A stretch of 64,000 nucleotides of DNA from Ophioderma brevispina (lineage: Eukaryota; Echinodermata; Ophiuroidea; Amphilepidida; Ophiodermatidae): contig JAMKCH010084950.1 in assembly GCA_023653785.1 (NCBI GenBank), positions 1-64,000 on the forward strand, written 5' to 3'. The notes under the pieces were generated by a model, which did no database searches, was not told where the DNA came from, and saw only the letters and a list, made by a program, of their open reading frames with translations. Shown piece after piece: positions 22,986 through 34,867 of this stretch. Numbering within the stretch: the first letter of the stretch is position 1; each line of letters opens with the position of its first letter. The translations under genes were made by a program, and so were the position numbers.

Positions 22986-23560
22986 TTGACTTGCCTACAA
23001 TGCAAAAAACTCATATTGAAATAATCATGAGACTTCATTTTTCACCCCAAATGAGACAGCCGAGGTACCCTGTTGTAAAACAACCCATAAAGAGAAATGG
23101 GGCAAGTGTGTCTCCTTGCAGTACTCGGCATGATATTGAATTCCTGCGTCTCTCTGTCCAGTGTAACAACCTTAGCTCTTGTGTTGGAATATCTATTCCT
23201 ACGGCATTAAGAATATTTTGTGGGATATATGACTTTTGAGGATTTCATATCTTACTTCGGTGGATGGAGTCAAGGCTTTCTTGAAGTCAATAAACGTCAG
23301 AACCGAGGTAAGTTGATACTCTTAACTTCAAGGAAGACGTCTAAGGCCTGGATTGAGCTATTAGTCGTTCCATTTGGCGAAGGCTATTCTGGTTTACTCT
23401 TAGTTGGATTATGACATTCCTGATTAGGTTGAGAATCATGCGGTTGAAGAGCTTTGTAATAATACAAGTCAGACTGATATCTCTGTAGTTGTCAGTGTGG
23501 GATAGGTTTTTGGGGAACTGGGGATATAATTAGAGGTGACCATTGCTCAGGGCGTGTTGT
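22985..23560 (-). pseudogene. LINE reverse transcriptase fragment (RTE-like), minus strand
   Basis: The minus strand reads RDISLTCIITKLFNRMIL, then LRVNQNSLR, then VLTFIDFKKAL (about 23268-23298), and VLQGDTLAPFLF (about 23055-23115). These correspond to the fingers and palm of a non-LTR RT of the type that carries NQNGFRPG and IDFKKAFD; the YADD box is not reached. Frameshifts separate the blocks and both ends are truncated. RTE-like placement is tentative. Confidence 0.7.
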
Positions 23561-23954
23561 TCTCCATCAAAGCCCTGTTGCATATTTGCATATTTATTAA
23601 TTGGGGGCATCAAAACTCTTAAGGTCGGAAAACAAACTGGGGGCTTTGGGAATGGCTTAATTTTGGCTTGGGTAACAAGTGATTTTTGTCTATCAATAGG
23701 GCCTTAGGAAACTGAATTTGAGATTGCGGCTTAGGAACTGTAATTTGACTCAAAAATTAGCTTCTGAGGGCAAAAATTTTGCACAAAGGGACCCTTAAGA
23801 AGTGGCCCCTTAAGAACTGCTGGATTTGGGGGTCCGTGTTTTCGGGTAACTACCTCCAAAGAACCCCTCAGGGAAAACTTTAAAACGGGGACTCCAAAAA
23901 CGGTACCCCTGGAAAATTCATATTTAAATGCATTAAATAGTTTATAATGTGGTG

Positions 23955-24190
23955 CTCCCATCAGGAAAATCTTTAAAAGGGGGCCCTAAAATGGGGACCC
24001 CTTGAATTAATATTACAGTATTGTATTGCATTAAATAAGTTTAATTTAAAATTCGGCAGCATATACCTAACCAATCCAAATATTTAAAACGGGACCCCAA
24101 AATTTAAAAATAATGCTGTTAAATATTTATTTCAAGGGATCCCAATTTTTGGGGTCTCCCATTTTAAAGATTCCCTGATGGGATCTTAAA
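23955..24190. mobile_element. Small foldback element
   Basis: CTCCCATCAGGAAAATCTTTAAAAGGGG at the left is mirrored by CCCATTTTAAAGATTCCCTGATGGGATC at the right (each split over short blocks), giving an inverted-repeat unit of about 235 bp. Related arms occur near 17374, 20222, 32640-32710 and 33350-33480. Confidence 0.5.
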
Positions 24191-24513
24191 ATGGGACTGT
24201 ACCCTACCAAGCTCAAGAGCCACAAAATACCCCAAGGATAAGATTGTGGTATATTGGTGGGTATGATAAGTTACAGAACCTACAATATAAATGTAGTTTG
24301 TGGTATGTGATCTTATCATGGACATATAAAGTGTGGTACTTCACGTACATCCCGCACCCGACCTCGCCTGTAAGAGCCTATAACAACCAAGGTTCCCCTG
24401 GGCCCGCAATTTCTCTTGGCAGCCCTGTAAATTGTGGCCTTGGTGCATCTTTTTGTTACAATAACGGCCCTTCTGGCCGTCTGTTCTGTTTTTTGTGATG
24501 GTGTTCTTTCTTT

Positions 24514-24537
24514 CAAGACGGCCTTCAGGCCGTCTTG
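24514..24537. repeat. Perfect hairpin, 11-bp stem
   Basis: CAAGACGGCCT and AGGCCGTCTTG flank a two-base TC loop. The same hairpin occurs at 28568-28591 in copy B. Confidence 0.8.
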
Positions 24538-25239
24538 TGCTGTTTTTGATGCGTTCTTTCTTCTTCTTTTCTGGCCAACATCTCTGGTCCGTTTCAAAGG
24601 CTCTTATGCTAAGTCAATGTTTGACGTATTCTGACAGACTTGCACCAAATGAACCGCTGATCATCCCATCATGACATATATTTGACCCTGCTCGAGGTCA
24701 TCTAGGGGTCCGGGTCAAAAGTGTGATTTTCTTTACCTGTATCTCTCCTACAGTTTACATTCAAACGGTAACGTGACTCATGCATGAGAAGCAGCTTGGG
24801 ACCCTTCATCAAAGTATGGGTCGAGAAGTCAATTTGGGGTCATTAAGGGGCATTCCGCTTAATGTGTAAAATCTTCAAAAAATCCTATCAAAAATGATAT
24901 CTGGTATATGCAACGGTTGCATGGTCACGTCACTCATACATATGAAGCAGCTTAGACCCTTCACAACCGTTGTGCTCCGGCAATGGGGTAAAGGTCATTA
25001 GGGGAACTTCCGGTCAACAACCAAAAATATTCAAAAATTTTTTTATTTCAAATATAACATAGTAGAGTGACATTAGAACCTTCAGATATGCATTAGTGTT
25101 ACTGATGTTATGCAAAGTATTTTTATTTTGGGGTTCAAGGTCATTTAAAGGTCAATCCGGTTTTAGGCTAAATAACTTCAAGATTTTATCCTCTCAAGAA
25201 TTAAGCATAATAGATTTTTTTAATTTAAATTGGAACAAT

Positions 25240-27957
25240 GGCCCGTTTCACAATTAGCGCCACTTTTTGTCAACTGAGGGTTAATTTTTCAAAGTCAGTT
25301 AAAAGTTGTTTACTCTACTCGTTTATCTCCTTCTTGCCAAGGCTACAGGTTTTCAATAAAAAAACCTCTGGCTACTTTTTTTTTTTTTTTAAAAAAATTT
25401 TTTTGTTCAACCCCTCTCAATAAAATTCAAGTTACTTGTTTAATTTTGGGTAATTTTGTTGAAACATGAATTCAAAATTACAATTGAATAATGTACATTG
25501 ACTTGTCCATATATGATAATGGACCTTGGGTAACAGAAAAACTATGCCCCAGCTCCCTCTAGGACAAATTTGGAATAAATTTGGTTGATATTCACAGATT
25601 ATATGGCAAATTCAAGGTGTAATTTTGTGACCAAAAATGGGAATTGACTACTAATAGTTTACTTCACACTGTAAATAATCAATGTATGGCTCTGATTGTC
25701 ACTGGTTAAAGCTCTTGGTAGAGTTTATAGGGACAATAATGCCAGCTGGCCCGGGATAAAATAGTGATATCAATGTTTGTAAAAAGTTGCTCAGTGACAT
25801 ATTACAATGTGAACCGGGAAATAAAGTGATGTTGAATAAAGTGTTTTCAACCAAAGAATGCTGAAGTTTAACTTTTATGAGTTCCTAACACGCTAGATAT
25901 TTCAAAACCATTTTTTGTGGAATCAGCAGGATATTGAATAGTTTTAGGGGTGGATGTGAAATGTCGTTCTTGTGAACGGACAATGCATTATTATGAGTAG
26001 TTGTTCAATTGAAGAAGTATGTTTTATTCAGTCCAACTGAAATTTTTGACAAGACCCTATCACATTTTTTAATTTTAATGTTTTTCTGGCCTCTTTGCTT
26101 CAAATTATGTATCATAAGCCCCATGCGTTAATGAGCAAGGCTAAAAGACAGTGTTTATGAAAAATTAAAAATGGAAATGGTTCTGAATACATCAGCACCT
26201 TAATGACATATAAAAATAACCCATCAATGTGAAAAAAGCATCAAAAGTTAGTTGTGAGTTGATAGGGCCCAAAATTTTTATCCAAAAACTCCTTTTTGAT
26301 GGATGTGACAATGGGTGTGAACGGACCACATTTTAGTGGTCTGGCAGTAATTTAAAGAGAATAATAGGACACATAACTTCATTGTGCTTTTAGTGACACC
26401 AAATAGCTCTAAAATTACAACTAAAATTGGGTTACACTAATGTCTTTATATTTGAGTAATGAAAGAAAGTTGTTTTGGATGTGACGGATGTGATGGATGG
26501 ACTAGAGCTGGGAGTTACCGTTACTTTACTAATCCCCCCAACCCCCTCCCGTTATCACGGTCTTATTAGTTCGTTTTAAACGTTTAACCGTCATAACAAG
26601 TTAACGACTGACGAATTTGGCGCTTCCACAGCAAATGCAAGTCTTGAAACCCTAAATCGTTAGATAATCGGGGTACCCGGCTTTGCATTCGTTCATAAAT
26701 CATCTGAACCAACAATGCCTGTTTCTGTACTTACCTATGTTTATGTGTTCATCCAAATAAAGCAGTTGAATATCCAAAGAGTCCAAAACGACGGCACACT
26801 GTGGGAGCTTCCATTACCGCTGCCATTTTCCCTTTTTGTAGATCCCTCTGTAATTGAAACACCGCGTAATTGGGGCTGTGTTATGCGGTGTATGCCGAAG
26901 TCACTCCACTCACGTACAAGAACTTGGTAAACGGGGGATTTCCCTGTTTCCGTAAAAGTCAGAAACCATTTCTAGAAGAAGCATTGGAACTGTTAACTTT
27001 ACTTTTCACTGACGGCGGGTAATTTTGGTGAAAATTTGACTTCAGCAATTAAAATAATACTGAAAAAATGTTAGTAGGGTTTGCTGACGTGTAAACGTGT
27101 AGTGAATTTTCTAAACGTGTTGTGACCCTTCCGTTCGTGTAAATGTTTAAACGTTTACACGTCCCAGCACTAGATGTGACAAAAGTGAACGGACAAATTA
27201 AAATTATTTGCCCAGCCCATAAAGATCGTATCGTATGATCCTAATATGTAGGGTACCATTATAAAGCTCTTCCAATTGTATTTCAAAATTAATATTACAA
27301 GTAAAATATTTTATTCTTGTTACACCCCAAATTCTACATTTAAAATATGGTGGATGTGACAAAATAAGTGAACGGACAATGAGTGCTCCGCATCCATTTT
27401 GCTGTAAACAAAAATTAGAGTGAGCAATAACAGCAATGTTTTAGTTCAATAATCTTAGGACATAAATTATCAATTGACAATATTTTTTGTTAACAAGAAA
27501 TAATTGATGTTTGTTTTAAGAACCACTTTAAAATGTGTGTAAAAGTGAACGGACAATGTCACATCCACACACTGAATTTTGCGTGCATATCATACTTATA
27601 CAAGAAAAGCTATTTCCTTAATTTTGATCTTAATACAAAGTGGGGATTCGTTCTCCAGCAAAAATAAGATAAAGTAGCGGGGAATAGGGAAAATGTGGGT
27701 GTTGAAAAATGGGCAGCTTGACGAAAAATGACCTTAATTTCAAGTTGACACCAGAAATGGTAATTTTAGGCTATGGTATGATATCATCAGGACACTAAAC
27801 TTGTGAAAGGAGCAAGTTGGTTAAGCTATGGGAGGTAAAGCCCATAGGGAGGAATGGAAAACCACCCAATAATGTATACTCTGATCCCATAAGTTTGAAC
27901 ATGCTAGGAAGGAAAAGACAAAATTCAAAAAAGTGGCGCGTAATCATAAAATGGGCC
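25240..27957. mobile_element. Non-autonomous DNA element with recurring internal 14-bp motif
   Basis: It begins GGCCCGTTTCACAATTA-GCGCCACTTTTT and ends with its imperfect complement (TIR about 30 bp), and is flanked by ACAAT at 25235-25239 and 27958-27962. Removing it restores the sequence seen uninterrupted in copy D. Inside, GTGAACGGACAATG or close variants occur at 25972, 26317, 27185, 27368 and 27545, usually preceded by GGATGTGACA. No long ORF is present. A 5-bp duplication fits superfamilies such as Transib or some hAT, but the TIR does not identify one. A second element is nested at 26507-27168. Confidence 0.75.
26507..27168. mobile_element. Nested MITE-like element with ACTAGA duplication
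   Basis: 662 bp, starts GCTGGGAGTTACCG, ends CGTTTACACGTCCCAGC, and is flanked by ACTAGA at 26501-26506 and 27169-27174. The interior has AAACGTTTA-type palindromic runs near the right end. No ORF resembles a transposase; the 71-codon ORF at 26715 is probably fortuitous. Confidence 0.65.
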
Positions 27958-28520
27958 ACAATGCATTTTTGCAGTGTATATGAGGTTTTTCTCATATTGG
28001 GGTCAAAGGTCATTAAGGGGGTCAAATGGTCAATTTTGGTAAAAAATGCTAAAAATAAGACCAAATTGGCTATCTCAGCCTATAGAAGACAGATAAAGGC
28101 TGTTATTGCTGCAGTGATGTAACATTAATGGTAAAAGAGGTCTATGATAGTCTCGACCCCAAAGGTCAAAGTTCAAGGTCAAAGGCCAAAATCTACAAAC
28201 AAGCTCCGATTGAGCTGAAATTTGTCAGGGATAATCCTCGTGGCATCATAAATACAGATCAAGTACAGTTGACCCCATGGGGTCACGTTATAGGGTGAAG
28301 AGGGCAAATCCCTGACATGCTTGGATTGAGTTGAAACTTAATAATATTGATCCTTGTAAAGTTGTTAACACATAAAAATACATTTAATGACATTTGTGAC
28401 ATATTGGTGAAGTTACAGGGGTCAAAGGTCAAGTCACCTCAAGGGGTCATTAAGGGGATCACCATCCATTCCCAATACGGCCGTCTTGTAAATTAGATCT
28501 GTTCCCAGGTCTAGTTCTTG

Positions 28521-28591
28521 CACAGTCGAGGGGCTCGACTGTGCTTTGTTTCTGTAAGGTTTCTTTACAAGACGGCCTTCAGGCCGTCTTG
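28521..28591. repeat. Two adjacent hairpins at start of copy B
   Basis: CACAGTCGAG-GGG-CTCGACTGTG (28521-28543) is followed by CAAGACGGCCT-TC-AGGCCGTCTTG (28568-28591). Both stems are perfect. They may mark an element end or a processed structured RNA; nothing here decides which. Confidence 0.75.
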
Positions 28592-29765
28592 TTCTGTTTT
28601 TGATGGGTTCTTTCTTTCTGATTCTTCTTTCTGGCAACACGTCAATTTTTGCTTCTAGCTCAGACATGGTTTGACGTATTCTAACTAGACTTGCACCAAA
28701 TGACCACTGAGTCTTCCATTATGTATATGACTTTGACCCCTGTTGGGGTCATCGAGGGGTAACAGGGGTCAAAAGGTGATTTTTTTAAAACTGTATTCCT
28801 CCACAGTTTACATTGCATGGTAAACGTGACGCATGCATGTGGAGCAGCTTGAGCCATCACAAAAGTTAGGGTCGAGAGGTTCAATCCGGGGTCATGGGTA
28901 CTTCCGGTCTTAAGTGAAAAATCTTCAAAAAAATCTTCAAAATAGCTATTGTCTATGCAACATGCATGGTCACATGACTCATACATACGGAGCAGCTTAG
29001 GACTTCACAAAACGCTGGCTCGGAAGGGGTCAAAGGTCATGACGGAGAACTTCGGTCAAAAATAAAAATATTCCACAATTTCAAACAATTTTATTTCAAA
29101 AACCCAAACATAGTACAGTGACTTAACTTCAGATATGCATTCATGATACCTGGTGATGCACGCTAGTTGTATTTTGGAGGGTCAAAGGTCATGAAGGTCA
29201 TTTCCGGGTTTAAGATAAATTAATTTCAAGAATTTTTATCCCAGAACTAAGCATAGTAGAATTGTTTTATGTGCATGGAACAATGATTTTTGTTGTACAC
29301 GAGGTTTTGTGTCTAAGGGGTAAAGGTCATTAAGGGGGTCAAAAGGTCATTTGCCAAAAAATGTAAAAATTAGACCAAATGGATTATCTTCCGCCGATAG
29401 GACAGATAAAGCGTTATACTTACAGTGATGTGACATTAATAGTAGAAGAGGTCTATGGAGTCTGGACCCCAAAAGTCAAAGTTCAAGGTCAAAGGTCAAA
29501 AGTTACAAACAAGCCCGATTGAATGAAATTTGAAGTTATAGAGGTGCAAAGGGTCAAATCCCTGACATGCTTGGATTGGTTGAAAACTCAATAATATTGA
29601 TCCTTGTAAAGGGTTAACCACGTAAAATACATTTAATGACATTGTGACCATATTGGGGAAGTTAAGGGGTCAAAGGTCAATCAATTCAAGGGGTCATAAG
29701 GGGATCCCCACCATTCCCAATACGGCCGTCTTGTAAATTAGATCTGTCCCCAGGTCTAGTTCTTT
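28521..29765. repeat. GGTCA-rich repeat, copy B
   Basis: Same landmarks as copy A in the same order: hairpins, GACGTATTCTAACTAGACTTG, GGTCATTAAGGGG units, then AATACGGCCGTCTTGTAAAT. It contains the perfect direct repeat AGGTCAAAGGTCA at 29486-29498. Confidence 0.7.
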
Positions 29766-30645
29766 CTGTCAACTTCCGGTCAAACTTCCAATTATTCTTC
29801 GTATCTGCCACATACTTTCTTCAATGTTGACAGGACTTTGACACAAACATCAATGACCACTCCGGCATATGTGCCCCGACTGGTTTGGGGTCAAAGGTCA
29901 CTACAGGTCACAGGAGGCAAAAAACGTGTTTTCACCAAATATGCTACTCACTCCTCCTACAGATTATTTGAATGGTCACGTGACCGATGGATATGACGCA
30001 GCTCGGGACCCTTCATAAACGTTATGCCCAGCATGACGATCAAATGTCCTTAAATGGCATTTTCAGGCCTGACGTTTAAAATATCTTTAAAAAATCATAT
30101 CTGCAATATGCAAGGTGATAGATTGATGCTGCTGCACAATGCATGTTATAAATTCATATAGGTCACTGGGTCATCCAGGGGTCAACAGGTCAAATTTTCA
30201 AAATGCTCTGATTGAGCTGAATTTTACTTAATGATCCTCATGACATTCTAAACAAGAATGTTGAAAATATTTTCGAGGTCAAAGGTCAAATAGTTCAAAG
30301 GTCCACTTTTCAAAAACCGCTTCTCCGATTAATCTGAAATTTGACTGAATTATCTTATACATCTTACAATGTTTGAAAAAATATTTTCGAGGTCACGGTC
30401 ATTAAGAGGTCCAAAAGTCAATTTTTCAAAATGCTCCAATTGAGCTGAAATTTTACTGAAATGATCCTTATGCTAATCTGTTGACAGATATTTTTTGCGG
30501 TCAAGGTTCCCATTAAGAGTCAAAGGTCAATTTTCAAAATGCCCGATTTGAGCTGACATGTGAAAGGATCCTTATGATATATGCAAATGTGTATAAAATA
30601 TTTTTCGAGATCAAAGGTCATTTAGGGTCAAAGGTCACACTACCT
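29766..30645. repeat. GGTCA-rich repeat, diverged copy C
   Basis: It follows copy B and repeats the phrases GACTTTGAC, GGGGTCAAAGGTCA, GATTGAGCTGAA and CGAGGTCAAAGGTCA several times with internal sub-repeats (about 95 bp). It holds AGGTCAAAGGTCA at 30276-30288. Confidence 0.6.
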
Positions 30646-31925
30646 CGACTGTGGCTCAGTCTGTCCTCCAGATCTTAGTTTCTTTCTTCTCCTGCAACCC
30701 TTCAATTAGTGCCTCTAGCTCAGTCTGGTTTGACGTATTCTGCCAGACTCTTCCACCAAATGACCGCTGAGGCATACCATTTATTCACAAGACTTTGACC
30801 CCTTCGGGGTCACCTAGGGGTCACAGGGGTCAAAAGTGTATTTTTGCTTTAAGTTTCAGCCGCCTACAGATTAACAATGCAACAGTTGACCTGACTCATG
30901 CATATGAAGTCGCTTGAGACCCTTCACAAATTATGGTTTGAGATGTCAAGCCTGAGGTCATTAAGGGGGCACTTCGGTCTTATTGTGGAACATCTTCAAA
31001 AAATCTTCAAAAATAGCCATCTGCAATATGCAACATGGAATGGTCACGTGACTTACACATACGAAGCAGCTTAAGACCCTTCAACAAACGTTGTGCTCAG
31101 AATGGGGTCAAAGGTCATTAAGGGGAAACTTCCGGTCAAAACCAAAAATAATCAAAAAATTTTTATCTCAAAATGTAAACATAGTAGAGTGACATAACCT
31201 TCAGATATGCATAAGTGCTACCTGATGTATATAAGATATTTTATTTTAGAGGTCAAGGGTCAGTAAGTCATTTTACAGTTTTAGGCCTAAATAATTTTCA
31301 AGAATTTTTATCTCCAGAAACTAAGCATACTAGAAATTTTTTATTACACTGGAACAATGCATTTTTGCAGTGTCCTTGAGGTTTGTCATATTGGGGCAAA
31401 GGTTTCATTAAGGGGTTCAAATGGTCAATTTTGCCAAAAAATGCTAAAAATAAACACAAAGTGGCTAGTTATTCAACCTATAGAAGACAGATAAAGCCCG
31501 GTATTGCTGCAGTGATGCTAAACATTAATGGTAGGAGGGGTCTATGATAGTTAGACCACGAGGTCAACGGTCAAGGTCAAAGGTCAAATCTACACACAAG
31601 CTCGATTGAGCTGAAATTTGTCAGGGGTAATCCTCGTGGCATCATTAATACAGAACAAGTACAGTGACCCCATCCCCGTGACACAGGGGTACGTTATAGG
31701 GTGAAAAGGTCAAATTCCTGATATGCTTGGATTGAGTTGAATGAAACGCAAATAATTTGATCTTGAAAGTTGTTAAAAGGTAAAAATTCATTTATAACAT
31801 TTGTGGACAGTGGTGAAGTGACATTGAAGTACAGGGGTCAAAGTCAAGTCACATCAAGGGTCATAAGGGGATCAACAACCCATTCCAAATAAGGCCGTCT
31901 TGAAATTAGATTGTTCCGGTCTAAG
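30646..31925. repeat. GGTCA-rich repeat, copy D
   Basis: A full copy from the CTCGACTGTG block through GACGTATTCTGCCAGACTCT to AAGGCCGTCTTGAAATTAGA. Around 31354-31358 it retains an uninterrupted GGAACAATGCATTTTTGCAG, the empty site for the insertion in copy A. AGGTCAAAGGTCA lies at 31574-31586. Confidence 0.7.
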
Positions 31926-31974
31926 TTTATTACTGTGGTTATATTGGCCGTATATGATGAGTTACTCCATATTG

Positions 31975-32420
31975 GGGGGTGGTGAGCGTGGCCTAGCGGT
32001 TGGGTGCTTGCCTCTGGCGCAAATTTACCATCAAAATTCAGGGTTCGAATCCCGGTGGGGTCGTGGCACTTGCTGGGATAGAGGGTTACTATCAATTCTG
32101 GATTGATCTGATACCAGCTATTGATATACAGAATACCGCTCTCCTCCATGGTTCACTTGGAATGGGCAAATGGATCATGAAAGCTCCCGTCCTCGGAGGG
32201 GACGTTAAGCGTCGGTACCGTATACAGAGAGTCACACAAACTGTACATGTTACATCGCAGATCAGTGTCGAATAGAAGGTAGGGTGATAAACCACTGGAC
32301 TGGTCCCAATTCCGCCCCAGACTCAAATAGCGGAAAATGCTAGTAGCGTCCGTATCATGGATACACGCGGGGCCCCGGATCAGCCACTAGCTGAATAACT
32401 CCTGACACCAACCACAAAGC
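31975..32420 (+). mobile_element. tRNA-derived SINE
   Basis: The head resembles a tRNA with an A box (GTGGCCTAGCGGTT at about 31988-32001) and a perfect B box GGTTCGAATCC (32042-32052), the internal RNA polymerase III promoter. The tRNA structure is not intact. The body includes CCTCGGAGGGGACGTTAAGC (about 32192-32211), a phrase common in SINE bodies of marine invertebrates. The 3' end is not sharply defined. It lies next to the end of repeat copy D. Confidence 0.65.
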
Positions 32421-32460
32421 CATTACCAAGACTTGTGGATACGAGCCCCAAACCCCAAAG

Positions 32461-33889
32461 TTTTACTCCCCAACTTGGTTTATAGTTATGATGTATCGGA
32501 CTCCTAGCATATACCACAATATCCCACAATCAAATTTGTGGGTAGTTTGTGGTCTATGGACGTTGCAAGTGATGATTGAAAGTTGTGGTATATTGTGTCG
32601 GTGGGGAAGTCTCACATGCTCCTGCGGTGTTAGTTATAAAGGGGACCCCAATTTAAAACTTATTTAATGCAGTTAAATATCGATTTCACGGGGTCCCCGT
32701 TTGGGGGATCCAGTGCTAGAGTACAAATTAAAATATACCTGCCCCTTTGCTGTAGAACAAAATTCACATGCACAAAAATCAATGTTACTGCACCAGGGCA
32801 TGACACCTACCAACAATATTAAATTTTAAAAGTCAAGTTTAAGAGATTAGATGTGCTGCTCTGATGCTTATGACTTTCAAAAATAAAGAAACTAGAACAC
32901 ATAAATTTGGCACTATGTATGTCTCATAGAAAGCAGAATGGCCAACTTGTTCTACCCGAGGTGTGTTTTGAGGGGCAATCCCAACAATGCCACCCAGGTT
33001 GGGAAATTTCACCTAAACAGGGTCATGTGATCCCATAAAAAATCCTTCTAACACATAAAAAGCTTCCTTCTATGATCATTTTCAACCCAAAAAAGCCATT
33101 AGTACTTAGGAATTTTTAGCAGATTAGGACATGTACTGTGGTTCTTATTCTTAAACTTTTGGAACACTTTTTACCTCTAAGTACTGCATAAGTTTTGTAC
33201 AGGACAGTACAGGCAACATTGCTATGCATCATGGGATTGATTCAAAAACCCTTGGGTTCTACCCTACATGCACAATGGGTTAAAGAGCTATGTGCACACA
33301 GAAAATCCAAATGCTCTGTCATGTGGATCCCCGTCCTATTTTTGGTGCCTTGTTTAAAGATTTCCGGATTGGGATTTTTTAAATGAGGATTCTAAAAACG
33401 GGGACCTCAAAACATCGGGATTTCAAGGGGTCCCCATTTTTGGGGTCCCATTTAAAGACCTCCCCCATTTAGGCCTAGACCAGAAATAGTCACAATTGCA
33501 ACCCACCTCCCTAAGGGACTAGTTTTGTAAATATATGAGCTGATCAGACTATCTTAAACAGAACAACATTTTTGCTACGATCACTCTATATGCAAGTACA
33601 TCAGTCTGAAAATGTTCATCACTGTTGAAGTTCCTTTTACTAACTACTAGGAAAAGCCCGAGCGTTGCTCTAAGGCCATTTTCCGTATGAGTGTAGGAGG
33701 TAGGTGCGGATGACTATCAGGGCTTACATAACGAGCTATCTGGCCTCTTAAGGCTATGTCTGGTATTATATTATTTCATAGCATCTATAGGGCATTGATT
33801 GACATCCCAGAGACGATTGAATCTGTAAACGGGTTATGCATATGCACACTACACAAACAATGACTTGGACTTTATTCTTTTTTATAGCC
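32461..33889. other. Unassigned DNA with dispersed GGGGTCCCC motifs
   Basis: No gene is seen. GGGACCCC/GGGGTCCCC blocks at 32640-32710 and 33395-33480 belong to the same inverted family as 23955-24190. Short ORFs here look fortuitous. Confidence 0.45.
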
Positions 33890-34500
33890 CATGATTTATC
33901 TACTTAAGTAGTAAATCTAAAGTTTTAAATCCAGTTTTGTCCCCGTAAAATGGGGGTGGCCAGATTCAAACTAAGCAATTGCCCTCACTCCCTCCCTCCA
34001 CTACACCTGATTCAATACATCCCCCATCCTCAACCCAACCCTCCTACTCTCCTCCTCCACTTGCTTCTTCCATACTTTCTTTGGACGTCCCCGCCTCAAA
34101 CCGCCCACCTCAAAAGCCCTCCTTAAAACATGGTCGTCATCCTTCCTCAGCATGTGCCCATACCAACAAACACATTCGCCTTTGCTAACTGGTCCGTCGC
34201 TTCTTCCAAACCCAACATCTGCATCAAGTCCTCATTCTTCATATCCATCAACTTCACACCACACATCGCTCATCATTGCTTTCTCTGTCCTCAGAATCCC
34301 CATCTCATTTTTGCTCAGACACCATATCTCGCTCCCATACAGCATCATTGATCTCGCACAACTCTTACACACCCTTCCATTTCATCTACAAAGGATATAT
34401 CTTTTCCCTTGTAACAACTCCCCACATTCCCTAAACTTCACCCACCCATACCTCACTCTAGCTGTCACAGCGGCCTTGCATCCACCGCCCCCAATAACTG
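33890..34500 (-). pseudogene. LINE RT tail and 3' UTR
   Basis: Minus strand equivalent of 10634-10919 plus 16641-16905 without interruption: MLYGSEI-type block, RTEKAMMS-type block, a GHMLRKDDDHVL-like region and the tail ending near TGGATTTAAAACTTTAGA. It provides the paralogous empty site for the gypsy insertion. Confidence 0.65.
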
Positions 34501-34539
34501 TCCCCCAGGTACGTGAACTCCTTCACTGTTCCCATCTCA

Positions 34540-34755
34540 TCACTTTTCTTCCTGTTCCACCATCCTTCCAGCTCCCTTCTCGCATCTTCCATACACAAAT
34601 CCCTTGCCAACTTGGGTCACTCTCTTCATCTTTGTGCATCTCTCATGGATCCATTTCTCACACCACACTAAATTTGCTTTTACCCTATTCCCACACGCGC
34701 CGCATGGGTCTACCGTACTGACTACCACCTCCCTCCCTACCCCACTCACCAACAC
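34540..34755 (-). pseudogene. LINE C-terminal cysteine-rich segment
   Basis: The minus strand reads VDPCGACGNRVKANLVWCEKWIHERC and then GRC, given here as blocks: CxxC, a single Cys before EKWIH, HERC and a final C. Related LINEs carry a CxxC...CxxCxxWxHxxC finger here; this copy appears to have lost one cysteine of the second pair. Probably nucleic-acid binding. Confidence 0.6.
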
Positions 34756-34867
34756 TTTTGTCTTCCCAAGGTTTACCTTCAGTCCCTTACTCTCAAAAAG
34801 CCTTCCATTTACAAAACCTCTCCCTCAATCCCTCCATTGTCTCACACATTAAAACCAAGTCATCAGC

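Larger units (their letters stand above)
24450..28520. repeat. GGTCA-rich repeat, copy A (split by 25240-27957)
   Basis: The copy starts with a GGCCGTC hairpin segment, passes GACGTATTCTGACAGACTTG (about 24626) and many GGGGTCA/AAGGTCA units, and ends with AATACGGCCGTCTTGTAAAT and CCAGGTCTAGTTCTTG. The halves 24450-25239 and 27963-28520 join when the inserted element is removed, as shown by copies B and D. It has no ORF and its class is unknown. Confidence 0.7.

Noticed and set aside
31985..32063. Possible tRNA gene
   Set aside because: A and B boxes are present but the cloverleaf does not close and a SINE body follows, so it is a tRNA-derived SINE head.
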